From positions 1 through 53,465 of the forward strand of contig CADCWL010000237.1 of assembly GCA_902806405.1 (NCBI GenBank): a stretch of 53,465 nucleotides of DNA, written 5' to 3'. This document shows positions 17,828 to 27,514 of the stretch, piece by piece. Made by a program: the position numbers and the translations under genes. How positions within the stretch are numbered: position 1 is the stretch's first letter; each line of letters starts with the position of its first letter. Under the pieces are notes generated by a model, which was not told the DNA's origin, made no database searches, and saw nothing but the letters and a program-made list of their open reading frames with translations. This DNA comes from an uncultured Thermomicrobiales bacterium (GTDB lineage Bacteria > Chloroflexota > Chloroflexia > Thermomicrobiales > UBA6265).

Positions 17828-17908
17828 TTAGAAGAGCAGGATGAGGAGCACGATCTCCAACGCGGTTGTCGCCGCGGCGATTCCGACGTAGAGGGATCGG
17901 TCGCTCAT
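17828..17908 (-). CDS. 26-residue hydrophobic membrane peptide
   Basis: From an ATG at 17908 the frame encodes 26 residues (MSDRSLYVGIAAATTALE, then a hydrophobic tail ending LLILLF) and a TAA stop. A GGAAG lies about 12 bases upstream. It has a short polar N-terminus and one hydrophobic segment. Aligned from its Tyr-Val-Gly it parallels the 21-residue peptide encoded downstream, so the two look like paralogs in one transcript. A CATAAT hexamer on the minus strand at about 17971-17976 is a possible -10 element. Function unknown. Confidence 0.5.
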   Translation of the reverse strand: MSDRSLYVGIAAATTALEIVLLILLF

Positions 17909-18646
17909 CTGCGAGTCGCTTCCGCGTCGCGTGCCGGGCGCGGCGTCCGGGGTGCGCGGCGCGGGCGCCATTATGCCGGCAACGCGCCATATTCGCCACA
18001 GCGTCCGGTTGGGGGAAGGGACGGCGGAGCGAAGCCTCGATCCTCGGGAGGACGGGCACCGGAGCGTCCGGCGGATGGCGGGGTGGTTCCAGGTGGCGTG
18101 GTCGCCTGCCATTGGCTGGGCGCCGGATACCGCGACCGGCCCACGGAGCGAGATGCGGCGGGGCGGCGACCCGCCGCACCGCAACACGGCCGGTGGACAC
18201 ACAGAAACGCCGACAACCGCTTGCGCAGCCGTCGGCGTTTCGTGCCCGAAGCGGTCGAGTCGTCCGTCGTGCCGCAAGCGGCCCGTCGGAACCCGAGGTA
18301 CCGATTCCCCGACGGTTGCCCGCTGGGGCGTCGGACTGGACCGTGGCGGCGCAGCGAGCAGCTTGGCCACCACCCCGTCGACCGAACCGGACGGTGTCGC
18401 CACCGAGGTCCGTCGGACGGCCGCCCGTCGTGCCCGAAGGCCGGTGCGCGCGGATCCCCTGAGCGGGACCTCCTCGCGCCTTGCGGCGTCCGGTTTGGGT
18501 CCCCCGCGCCCGTCCCGGATCGCTCCGTTTCGGGTGCCCCCCCGCTCTCGCGGGGGGCTCGTCGCTTCAGTACGTACACTCTAGCGGAGCGTTGACGCGT
18601 TGTCAACACCCTTCGCCGATCCGATTTCCGGGGGTCTTAGACAGGG
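17909..18646. other. Gene-poor region with two hairpins
   Basis: About 740 bases upstream of the tiny membrane genes and downstream of the PIG-L gene. The open frames here look like shadows. It holds an 11-bp perfect inverted repeat at 18204-18241 (GAAACGCCGAC / GTCGGCGTTTC, 16-base loop), a terminator-like hairpin at 18538-18557, and a short inverted repeat GTTGAC-5-GTCAAC at 18591-18607 that looks like an operator half-site pair. No gene was recognised. Confidence 0.45.
18538..18557. terminator. Terminator-like hairpin downstream of the selB/PIG-L operon
   Basis: An 8-bp GC stem (CCCCCCGC / GCGGGGGG) with a TCTC loop lies about 90 bases beyond the end of the leftward PIG-L gene. There is no T-run, so it is only a candidate. 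Confidence 0.4.
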
Positions 18647-19491
18647 TCAGGCGATCTGCCAGAAGCGCTCGGCGGGGGCCGTGATGGCGTCAGCCTCGGC
18701 GGCGGCGCGTCCGGCGTAGCCCCGCAGCGCCTCGTCGATCGCCTCCGGAGCGGTGCCGACGCCGGCGTAGCCGAAGACGGTCGCCAGCTGGGAGGGGTAC
18801 GACAGGATCGCCGCCTGCTTCGCGCTCCAGGTGGCGGTGACGTCGACGATCGCGGCCGTCTCCGGTCGGAGCTCCGGGGCGAGGGCGGCAAGGCGGGCCT
18901 CGAGCGCCTCGGGGAGAAGGGCGTAGGGAAGGTCCTCGTAGAACCAGACCCGGTGGCCATACCGCGCGAGGACGACGCCCGCGGCGAAGGCAAGGCGGTG
19001 GTCGACGTGGCCGCCGACGGCGAGGGGTGCGTAGACGCGCACCTTCGGGTCGGGTGGGGCGTCGAGCAGCAGCGCCGTCGCGATCCGGACGGGAAGGTCC
19101 GCGTCGGTCAGGACCGGCTCGGCGAAGAGCCGCTCGTTGCTCTGGTAGGCGTCCCCGCGGTAGATCGCGTCGCGGAAGGGGAGATTGCCGGGCGAGGCGC
19201 CAAGGGCCGCGGCGGCGGCGGCTTCCTCGCGGCGGCGGGCGGCAATCACCTCCCGCGCGCCGAGGCCCCATCGGTCGTGGAGGGCGCGGGCGAACGGGGT
19301 AAGCGGCAGCGCGGGGTCCGGCTCGTCGCCGAACACGACGGCGATCTCCGGGGCGGGACCGGACCGGGCAAGGAGGGCGACCGTGCCACCGCAGGAGAGG
19401 GCGATGTCGTCGTAGTGCGGTGAAAGGAAGAGGTGCCGGCTGGGCCCGGCGAGGGCGGACGGCACACCCGCGACCGCCGCGGCCGGCTCGG

Positions 19492-19495
<4 letters not shown>
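18647..19495 (-). CDS. PIG-L family deacetylase
   Basis: PIG-L/LmbE enzymes are zinc-dependent amidohydrolases that deacetylate N-acetylglucosamine-containing or related substrates, including mycothiol and bacillithiol precursors. The 282-residue protein has the first metal motif at residues 25-33 (SPHYDDIALSCGG; His27, Asp29 and Asp30) and the second in LAVGGHVDHRLAF. Its ATG overlaps the selB stop in an ATGA arrangement, so the two are translationally coupled in one operon with the upstream membrane gene. An MshA-like glycosyltransferase lies 18 kb away, which makes a thiol or glycoconjugate role worth considering, but the substrate cannot be read from sequence. Confidence 0.88.
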
Positions 19496-21500
<2,005 letters not shown>

Positions 21501-21504
<4 letters not shown>

Positions 21505-22268
21505 CGTGCCCCCCCCTCGGGCCGCCCGTTCGTCGCGCGACCGCCGATTCCGACCACGTCCTCCGCCCGCGTCGCCGCGCCCTCGGCGCGGTCGGCCTCC
21601 TGCTCCGCATCGGCCGCCGCGTGCTCCGCGCGCTCCGCGGCTTCCTCTTCCCGCTCCTCTTCTTCCTCCTCGGCCATGATCTCCTCCACCCACGACTGGG
21701 GCAGGTTGGCGAAGATGTCGGCGATGGTTGCGTAGAGCGAGGAGAGGACGACGGCGAAGCTACCGACCATCAGCGCGGTCAACCCCTGCAGCCCGAAGAA
21801 GACGGAGTCAACCTGCCAGCGCGGGGGCTGGACGTCGACGCCACCAGCAAGGGGAAAGGTCGTCAGGAGGAGCGCCGCGACGGAGAGGGCGATGGTGGCG
21901 ATGGCGGCGATCACCGTCAAGCGCAAGTGAAAGAGGAATCGCGGCCCCATCCGCCGGGTATCGAGGTGCTCCATCAGGCTGACGGTCGTCAGCATCAACG
22001 CGGCGATGGTGCCGCAGGCGCCAATGAAGGCGGCGGCGATCCAGTAGACGGTGCCGGTCAGGCTTTCGAGAACGACCGCCCGCTCAAAAGGGGAGACGCT
22101 GGCAAAGGCCAGGATGAGAACGGCGACGGCGCCGCCCGCCAGCACGGCGGCGATCAGCGTCGGCCGCCAATCTCCCCGGCTGAGGTGGCGTCGGGGGGCG
22201 TCGGAGCCGTCCAACTGGTTGATCGGGAGCAACGGGTCCTCGTTCTTCAGCGCGGCGGGAACGGACAT
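21501..22268 (-). CDS. Four-helix membrane protein with charged coiled-coil tail
   Basis: From an ATG at 22268 (MSVPAALKNEDPLL) the 255-residue product has four clear hydrophobic segments: LIAAVLAGGAVAVLILAFA, IAAAFIGACGTIAALMLTTV, LTVIAAIATIALSVAALLL and FFGLQGLTALMVGSFAVVL. The last ~75 residues are highly charged (a run of Glu, then Arg/Glu/Ala heptads), probably a cytoplasmic coiled coil. Its stop overlaps the selB start by GTGA, so the two are coupled. The charged tail is encoded close to the junction. I do not recognise the family, and no link between membrane proteins of this kind and selenocysteine is known to me. The ribosome-binding site at 22268 is weak. Confidence 0.7.
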
Positions 22269-22785
22269 GGTCGATGGTTGCACGGCGTGTGCCGCGATCG
22301 CGGACACCCCGCGACGCGTAGGCAGGACGGAGGTGCTCGGCGTGCGCCGCCCCTCCCCGACCGAGCACCGAGGCGTCGTCCGCGCCACGGTCATCACCGG
22401 CCGCGTGGCGGACGTACTCGACGCCGTCGATCCGCGCGGGGTGCCGTCGGCGCGGGCACACGGGGAGCTGGGGTAGCCGGTCTCCGCGCCCGGGGAGGGC
22501 GCGCTCGCCGAGTCCCTCGCGATGCGCCCCCGGCGGGCAAGGCGGCAGGCAAGGGAGCCGACGGCGGAACCGATCGAGCGGTCCTCGGGGACGCTGCCGG
22601 CCGGGGCGAACGTCCGAACCTTCCCGCGTGCGCCGCCCCCGGCAACGACCGTGCTGCCGACGACCGGCATCGCCCCCCGCGGGCGATGCGGACGAGGGCG
22701 GCGAAGCGGAGCGCGGCGGTGGGGTGATGATCGGGCCGCGGGCGCCGCCGGCACGCCGCTGGGAACAGACGAATACGGTCCCCGA
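22269..22785. other. Intergenic region upstream of the selB operon
   Basis: About 520 bases with no recognisable gene; frames on both strands are shadow-like. It should contain the promoter of the leftward selB operon, but no strong hexamer pair stood out. I searched here for a tRNA-Sec gene and did not see one. Confidence 0.4.
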
Positions 22786-22938
22786 TCAGGAGACCTCGCG
22801 GGACTGGGGTTGCGGCAGCGCGTCGTGGACGGCGGCGGCGTCGGGGAAGACGGCGAGCCGGTGATCGGCCAGAGCCCGGCCGGTGCAGACAGCGCTGAGG
22901 GCGACGGTCCATGTGGCGGCGGTCACGGCGTCGGCCAT
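22786..22938 (-). CDS. Short hypothetical protein downstream of the HxlR regulator
   Basis: A 50-residue frame starts at an ATG (22938) with GGAG about five bases upstream and reads MADAVTAATWTVALSAVCTG, then RALADHRLAVFPDAAAVHDA, with almost every third codon position G/C. It begins 58 bases after the HxlR stop on the same strand, so it could be a second gene of that transcript or a remnant of a longer gene. No family was recognised. Confidence 0.4.
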   Translation of the reverse strand: MADAVTAATWTVALSAVCTGRALADHRLAVFPDAAAVHDALPQPQSREVS

Positions 22939-22996
22939 CCGTTCTCCGGGGCCGGGCTCGCGATCGGCCGAACGAGACGGACGGCAGGCGGCACGA

Positions 22997-23662
22997 TCAG
23001 CCGGCCTGCCCGCCAAGGCGGTCGAGGAGGTGCGCGGCGCCGGCGGGGTCGCCGTCGATCTGAACGGCGCCGCGCTCGATGGCGTCCCGCCACAACTCCC
23101 GGCCGTTGGCGACGGCGTAGACCGTTTCGACGTCGGTCAGCAGCCCGACGTCCGCGGCAACCGCCGGCCCCCGGATCACCTCCACCCCATCGTCGTCCAC
23201 GCGGACGGCGAAGACGGCGTCGAAGGCGGGCTCCGCCACGCGCGCCTCGTAGACGACGGGTGCCCCGTGCCCGGACGCGGCGGCGAACGCCGCGCGGAGC
23301 GCAAGCATGACCGAGTCGACGCTCACGCTCTGCTCCGGCAGGCGCGGTCCGAGGGAACGGCCTCCCCAGCGCGCGAGTGCGACGATCGGCGCCTCCAGCT
23401 CCCGGCCGCGCTCGGTTAGCTCGTAGACCGCGGAGGCGGCGGGCGGCGGCAGCGTGCGGCGACCGATCACGCCCGCCCGCTCCAAACCCTTCAATCGGTC
23501 CGTCAGCACGTTGGTCCCGATCCCGGGCAGCCCCTCGCGCAGGTCCGTGAACCGCTTCGGGCCGAGGAACAGGTCGCGCACGATCAGCAGGACCCAGCGA
23601 TCGCCGATCAGATCGAGCGCGTGGGCCACCGGGCAATACTGGCGATAGGTTCGCTCGGCCAT
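22997..23662 (-). CDS. HxlR-family transcriptional regulator with C-terminal SCP2-like domain
   Basis: Residues 1-95 form an HxlR winged helix (RQYCPVAHALDLIGDRWVLL, RFTDLREGLPGIGTNVLTDR, LKGLERAGVIGRRTLPPPA, VYELTERGRELEAPI), including the conserved Cys near the N-terminus that can sense thiol-reactive compounds in this family. Residues about 120-221 resemble a small sterol-carrier-like domain often fused to such regulators. HxlR proteins usually control a divergent gene: here a broken SnoaL-like gene and a quinone oxidoreductase lie on the other side of an AT-rich region containing an inverted repeat. The ATG at 23662 is the conserved start. Likely an autoregulating repressor or activator of those neighbours. 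Confidence 0.88.
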   Translation of the reverse strand: MAERTYRQYCPVAHALDLIGDRWVLLIVRDLFLGPKRFTDLREGLPGIGTNVLTDRLKGLERAGVIGRRTLPPPAASAVYELTERGRELEAPIVALARWGGRSLGPRLPEQSVSVDSVMLALRAAFAAASGHGAPVVYEARVAEPAFDAVFAVRVDDDGVEVIRGPAVAADVGLLTDVETVYAVANGRELWRDAIERGAVQIDGDPAGAAHLLDRLGGQAG

Positions 23663-23685
23663 GGCCGCAGTCTAGCGTCGATCGC

Positions 23686-23724
23686 ATCAAATGTCTAACA
23701 AGTTTGATTTTGATTCTATATACT
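23686..23724. promoter_or_regulatory. AT-rich divergent promoter with an ATCAAA-11-TTTGAT inverted repeat
   Basis: This is the most AT-rich stretch I noticed in the window. ATCAAA (23686-23691) and TTTGAT (23703-23708) form an inverted repeat with an 11-base spacer, suited to a dimeric winged-helix regulator such as HxlR. A TATACT at 23719-23724 could be the -10 of the rightward transcript. Inferred operator/promoter for the HxlR gene and its divergent neighbours. Confidence 0.55.
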
Positions 23725-23806
23725 TGCGTAACGAAACGAAACGGCCTAGAGTGGGAACATGCCGACGGCGGTTGGTCGGTGACCGGCGAGAGGAGCGAGG
23801 CAGGTC

Positions 23807-24361
23807 ATGAGGGCAGGACCAGTCACCGGCGGAGCGCGAGAGACCGCCGGCAACGGGACCTTCGAGACGGTCGATCACGCGGGGTTGACCGAGAACGGCG
23901 GGTAGAAGATCCGGTTCCACGAGGCCTTCACCACCGGCGACGTCGACACCCGCGACGCCATGCTCCACCCGTCGCGGGTCAACCATCCGCGTAACCCTCA
24001 GGAGGGTACGGCCCCGGCCGGGTTCAAGGGGACCGTCCGCTGCCCGCGCTCCGTCTTCCCGGACACGGTGATGGTGAAAGGGTGGTGATCGAGGACGACG
24101 ACCGCGTGGCCGTCCGCGCTGTGGGCACGGTAATTCGACAGGCCGAGTTCCTGGGCGTGCCACCCGTTCGCCCCGCGCACCGCCTTCCGGGCGCTGGAGA
24201 GTCACCGCTTTGGGGAGGGCCGCATCGTCGAGAGTTGGCAGGTTCGGGACGACGCTCTGGCGGCGCCGGTCGGCGCCGTCGCAGGCGACGTGGGTGATGC
24301 CGTCGATCCCTCCGGGCTGGCGGAAGCTGCCCCTAGGGGCGAGACGGGTGCCGTTCGGTAG
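23807..24361 (+). pseudogene. Broken SnoaL-like (ester cyclase) gene
   Basis: Starting at an ATG with GAGGAGCGAGG upstream, the first frame reads ETVDHAGLTENGG and meets a TAG at 23903. It continues past that stop with KIRFHEAFTTGDVDTRDAML and GTAPAGFKGTVRCPRSVFPD, which match the SnoaL/ester cyclase pattern (an EA-x-TGD helix, then EGFK...FPD). Later parts appear in other frames: IEDDDRVAVRAVGT and finally FRALESHRFGEGRIVESWQV, which is the family's C-terminal signature, ending at 24361. With one in-frame stop and at least two frameshifts it cannot make the protein. An intact ancestor would probably have been controlled by the HxlR gene and paired with the oxidoreductase downstream. Confidence 0.75.
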
Positions 24362-24384
24362 CCGAGCGAAACGGAGGAGACGCG

Positions 24385-25404
24385 ATGGAAACGATCCGAG
24401 CGCACCGCTTTGGACCGCCCGACGTCCTCGTTCTCGAGGAGGTCCCGGTACCGCGGCCGGGGCCGGGGCAAATCCTGATCAAGGTCGAATCGGCCGGGGT
24501 CAACTTCTCCGACGTCAAGCGCCGTCGCAACGACTCCTACCCGTTCCCGACGCCGCTCCCGTACACCCCGGGCGGCGAGGTGGCGGGCACCGTCGAGGCG
24601 CTCGGCGAGGGCGTCGAGGGTCCACCCCTCGGCACCCCGGTGTTCGGGCTGGTTGGGGGAGACGGGTCGAACGGCTACGCTCAGTTCGCGCTGGCAAACG
24701 CTCCCGGCGTCGTCCCGATCCCGCCGGGCGTGAGCGCCGACGTCGCCTCGGGTCTCGTGATCGCGGGATCGGCCGCCGTGCTGATCCTGCGGGAGAGCGC
24801 CCGCCTCCAGGTCGGCGAGACGGTATTCGTCCCGGGGGCGGCAGGTGGCGTCGGCGGCTACGCCGTCCAGATCGCCAAGCTCCTCGGTGCCGCAACCGTC
24901 ATCGGCGCCGCGAGCACCCCCGAGAAGCGGGCGGCGGTGCTGGCCCTCGGCGCCGACCATGCGGTCGACTACTCCCGGGCCGACTGGCCCGACCGCGTCC
25001 GCGAAGTCACCAACGGCGGGGGGGTCGACGTTGCCCTGGAGATGGGGGGTGGCGCCCTGTTCGAGCAGAGCCTCGCCTGTCTGGCCCCGTTCGGCCGGAT
25101 CGTCGTCTACGGCAGCTCCAGCGGCGAACCCCTCCGGCTCGGCGCGGAGGGAATCGAAGGGCTGTTCTACAACCCCTCGCCCAACCAGTCGCTGGTCTCC
25201 TTCAACCTCGGGCTTTGGTTCGGGATGCGGCCCGAGGTCGCGGTCGGCGCGCTGCGGACGCTGATCGGCTTCGTTGCCTCCGGCCAGGTGCAGGTTCCCA
25301 TCGGGCACGTCCTGCCGCTGCGCCGGGCGGCGGAGGCGCACCGGATGCTGGAGGGGAGGCAGACGACGGGGAAGATCGTCCTCAAGCCATGGGCGAGCGC
25401 GTGA
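24385..25404 (+). CDS. NADPH:quinone oxidoreductase, zeta-crystallin-like
   Basis: A 339-residue zinc-free medium-chain reductase. It has RAHRFGPPDVLVLEEVPVPR at the N-terminus, GVNFSDVKRRRNDSYPFPTP, the family hallmark YTPGGEVAGTVEALGEGV, and the nucleotide loop VPGAAGGVGGYAVQIAKLLG followed by AASTPEKRAAVLALGADH (favouring NADPH), and ends with ALRTLIGFVASGQVQVPIGH and QTTGKIVLKPW. There are no structural-zinc cysteines. Such enzymes reduce quinones or enones. The ATG at 24385 follows ACGGAGGAGACGCG. It sits 24 bases after the broken SnoaL-like gene and is probably under the divergent HxlR regulator. Confidence 0.9.
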   Translation: METIRAHRFGPPDVLVLEEVPVPRPGPGQILIKVESAGVNFSDVKRRRNDSYPFPTPLPYTPGGEVAGTVEALGEGVEGPPLGTPVFGLVGGDGSNGYAQFALANAPGVVPIPPGVSADVASGLVIAGSAAVLILRESARLQVGETVFVPGAAGGVGGYAVQIAKLLGAATVIGAASTPEKRAAVLALGADHAVDYSRADWPDRVREVTNGGGVDVALEMGGGALFEQSLACLAPFGRIVVYGSSSGEPLRLGAEGIEGLFYNPSPNQSLVSFNLGLWFGMRPEVAVGALRTLIGFVASGQVQVPIGHVLPLRRAAEAHRMLEGRQTTGKIVLKPWASA

Positions 25405-25889
25405 CGGCGGAGGTGGAATCGCCATAGGCCACGCCGGCGGCCTCCGGGTCTCGGCGACCCTGTCTAAACCCGGGCGGTGAGCCTTTGCACAGGCGCGGGC
25501 GCCGATGGTCAACACCCGCTGAAGGTGGCGTCCGTCCACGAGCCCGACCCTCCTGAAGGGCGAACGCGAACGGTCGCGGCAGCCGACGGATTCGACGGTC
25601 CCCGCTGCGGCGAATCTTTCCGTCGATCGATCGCGCACGTGCCTCGCGCTCCACGGTGGGGAGCCGGACGAAGTCGGGATAGTGTCGGCGTTGCTACCCC
25701 TCGTCCCGTCCACGGCCGTGTGCGGGATCGCGGCGGTGGTAGGGTCGGACCGTCGTCCTCCGGCCCCACCACCGGTTGATCGGCAGGGACCTTGGCGAAC
25801 GAGACCGCGGTTCTCGTCGGCACGCCGGGCTCCCTCCCCAACGGCCCCGACGGCGATCCGGCCAGGACGCGCCGTAGGTCGCGGCCGCC
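25405..25889. other. Intergenic between convergent genes, nothing recognised
   Basis: About 485 bases between the oxidoreductase and the leftward aroF gene. Open frames on both strands show no family resemblance. No strong terminator hairpin was seen. Confidence 0.4.
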
Positions 25890-26942
25890 TCAGGCGGGCA
25901 TCGAGCCGGCGGGCAGATCGTGCTCGAGGCCCTCGGCTCCGGCCCCGAGGAGGGCGGCGTGGAGGGCACGGGCGGAGCGGGTGATGCCGGCCAGGTCGGC
26001 GGGGGTGATGGTCTGGGCAGCGTCGCACTTGGCGGCCTCGGGGTCGGGGTGGACCTCGAGGATCAGGCCGTCGGCGCCGGCGGCGAGGGCGGCAAGGGCC
26101 ATCCGGGGGACGAGGGAGCGCTTGCCGGTGCCGTGGCTGGGATCGACGACGACGGGGAGGTGGGAGAGCTCCTTAGCGAGCGGGACGGCGGCGAGGTCGA
26201 GGGTGAAGCGGAGGGCGGGGTCGAACCCCCGAATGCCGCGCTCGCAGAGGACGACGTCGGGGTTGCCGCCGGCGAGGATGTACTCGGCGCTCATCAGCCA
26301 CTCCTCGACGGTCGCGGAGAAGCCGCGCTTGAGGAGGACCGGCTTACCGGCGGCGCCGACGCGGCGCAGGAGCGGGAAGTTGGCCATATTGCGGGCCCCG
26401 ATCTGGAGCATGTCGGCGTACCCGGCGACGAGTTCGACCTGGTCCGGCTCCATCACTTCGGTGACGATGGGGAGACCGGTCGCGGCGCGGGCGGCGGCGA
26501 GGTGGCGCAGGCCCTCCTCACCCAGTCCCTGGAAGGCGTAGGGGGAGGTCCGGGGCTTGAAGGCGCCCCCGCGCAGGATCTCGGCGCCGGCGGCCTTGGC
26601 CGCGTGGGCCGCTTCGAGGAGCCCCTCGCGGTCCTCCACGACGCAGGGGCCGGCGATGACCACCGGCTTGCCGCCGCCGATGCGCACATTGCCGACCATG
26701 ACGACGCTTGGGGAGAGGGGCCGAAACTCCCGGCTGGCGAGCATGTACGGCTTGTGCTTCTCGTGGACGGCGGCGACGCCGGGCAGGGCGAGGGCATCGC
26801 CCCCGAGGGTTCCGTGGATGCCGACGAGGGTGCCGCCGTGCCCGTCGTCGGCGGCCCGCGCCTCCAGGCCGGAGGCGACGGCGGCGGCGAGGAGGGCGGG
26901 TGCGGTGGCGGCGGGGGCGTCCGGCGCGACGGCGACGATCAT
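25890..26942 (-). CDS. aroF: 3-deoxy-7-phosphoheptulonate (DAHP) synthase, type I-beta
   Basis: This enzyme condenses phosphoenolpyruvate and erythrose 4-phosphate in the first step of the shikimate pathway to Phe, Tyr and Trp. The 350-residue protein has an N-terminal ferredoxin-like regulatory domain (residues 1-~75) before the TIM barrel, as in the B. subtilis/Thermotoga type. Signatures include [97 protein letters not shown] and [19 protein letters not shown]. The ATG at 26942 follows AGGAG. It is preceded by a leader peptide gene rich in Phe, Trp and Tyr codons plus an intrinsic terminator, so it is very probably controlled by transcription attenuation. Confidence 0.95.
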   Translation of the reverse strand: MIVAVAPDAPAATAPALLAAAVASGLEARAADDGHGGTLVGIHGTLGGDALALPGVAAVHEKHKPYMLASREFRPLSPSVVMVGNVRIGGGKPVVIAGPCVVEDREGLLEAAHAAKAAGAEILRGGAFKPRTSPYAFQGLGEEGLRHLAAARAATGLPIVTEVMEPDQVELVAGYADMLQIGARNMANFPLLRRVGAAGKPVLLKRGFSATVEEWLMSAEYILAGGNPDVVLCERGIRGFDPALRFTLDLAAVPLAKELSHLPVVVDPSHGTGKRSLVPRMALAALAAGADGLILEVHPDPEAAKCDAAQTITPADLAGITRSARALHAALLGAGAEGLEHDLPAGSMPA

Positions 26943-27014
26943 GGCGGCGGTCTCCTGTCGTCTGCGGCTCACGGTGACGGGCGGCGCGTGGTCCGGGGAC
27001 CGAGTCGGACAAAC

Positions 27015-27039
27015 AAAAAACCGAGGCGTATGGCCTCGG
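27015..27039 (-). terminator. Intrinsic terminator (attenuator) in the aroF leader
   Basis: On the minus strand the stem CCGAGGC / GCCTCGG closes a 5-base loop (CATAC) and is followed at once by six T residues, then G and three more T. It lies between the leader peptide stop (27080) and the aroF start (26942). A canonical terminator here, ahead of the gene it would silence, is the hallmark of attenuation. Confidence 0.88.
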
Positions 27040-27041
27040 CT

Positions 27042-27121
27042 CCCCCGGCGTTGCTGGTGTCTCGGACTTCTCGGGCGGATCAGCGCATGCGCACCTCCCG
27101 CCCCACCAGCGACGCCGGGGG
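27042..27121 (-). promoter_or_regulatory. Long competing hairpin in the aroF leader RNA
   Basis: In the leader RNA, the 18 bases 27121-27104 (within the leader codons just after the aromatic run) pair with 27059-27042 with one mismatch (17 of 18). The second arm ends two bases before the terminator stem. A ribosome stalled on the aromatic codons would cover the first arm and prevent this hairpin. How that switches the terminator needs folding, which I could not run. Confidence 0.6.
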
Positions 27122-27217
27122 GAGATAGGTAAACCAGAAGCCGAACGCGAACGGCCACGGCGAAGCCGTGGTGGTCGAGATCTGCGCGACTGGCGGACGG
27201 TTCACGCTGCTGTCCAT
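27080..27217 (-). CDS. Aromatic-rich leader peptide of aroF
   Basis: A 45-codon frame starts at ATG 27217 and stops at 27080, 137 bases before the aroF start. Residues 21-31 read [11 protein letters not shown]: two Trp, four Phe and one Tyr in eleven positions, a composition expected only of a sensor for charged aromatic tRNAs. There is no ribosome-binding site upstream. Instead a TTGACA-17-TACGGT promoter ends exactly seven bases before the ATG, so the mRNA should begin at the A of the ATG (leaderless). An intrinsic terminator follows. A short hairpin (27155-27171) sits in the codons just ahead of the aromatic run. Its role is inferred from position and content, by analogy with the pheA and trp leaders. 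Confidence 0.85.
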   Translation of the reverse strand: MDSSVNRPPVAQISTTTASPWPFAFGFWFTYLPPASLVGREVRMR

Positions 27218-27224
27218 GCGGCGT

Positions 27225-27253
27225 ACCGTACCGGGAGGGGAGGGGCCTGTCAA
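27225..27253 (-). promoter_or_regulatory. Promoter of the aroF leader transcript
   Basis: On the minus strand there is a perfect -35 TTGACA (27253-27248), a 17-base spacer and TACGGT (27230-27225) as the -10. The predicted start site, seven bases beyond the -10, coincides with the first base of the leader peptide ATG at 27217. Confidence 0.75.
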
Positions 27254-27344
27254 GGGGTGGCGACGGCCGGCTCCCCACCATCGGCTCCTCCCGGAAAAGG
27301 GGGGAACGATCGAACGGTGGGGGTGGCGCCCTGGGGCGATGGAG

Positions 27345-27380
27345 CGGAGGACATGGCGGCCGCGGCCGCCATGTCCTCCG
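27345..27380. repeat. Perfect 36-bp palindrome with no spacer
   Basis: Bases 27345-27362 (CGGAGGACATGGCGGCCG) are the exact reverse complement of 27363-27380. It lies between the divergent aroF leader and the GH140-like gene, about 90 bases upstream of the former's promoter. There is no T-run. It is similar in kind but not in sequence to the palindrome at 953-996. Confidence 0.75.
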
Positions 27381-27514
27381 CCTGGAACCGGTGGTCGATC
27401 AGAGCGCCATCGGGCGTGCCGGCCGGTTGACGGGGGACCGGGTTCGGGATAGGGTCGCCGGGCGGTCGGACACGGGCCGTCCCCGATGGGGCCGACGTGG
27501 CGGGGGGAAGCGCG

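Noticed and set aside
23903-23905. In-frame TAG of the SnoaL-like gene as a recoded codon
   Set aside because: Two further frameshifts follow, so the gene is simply broken.
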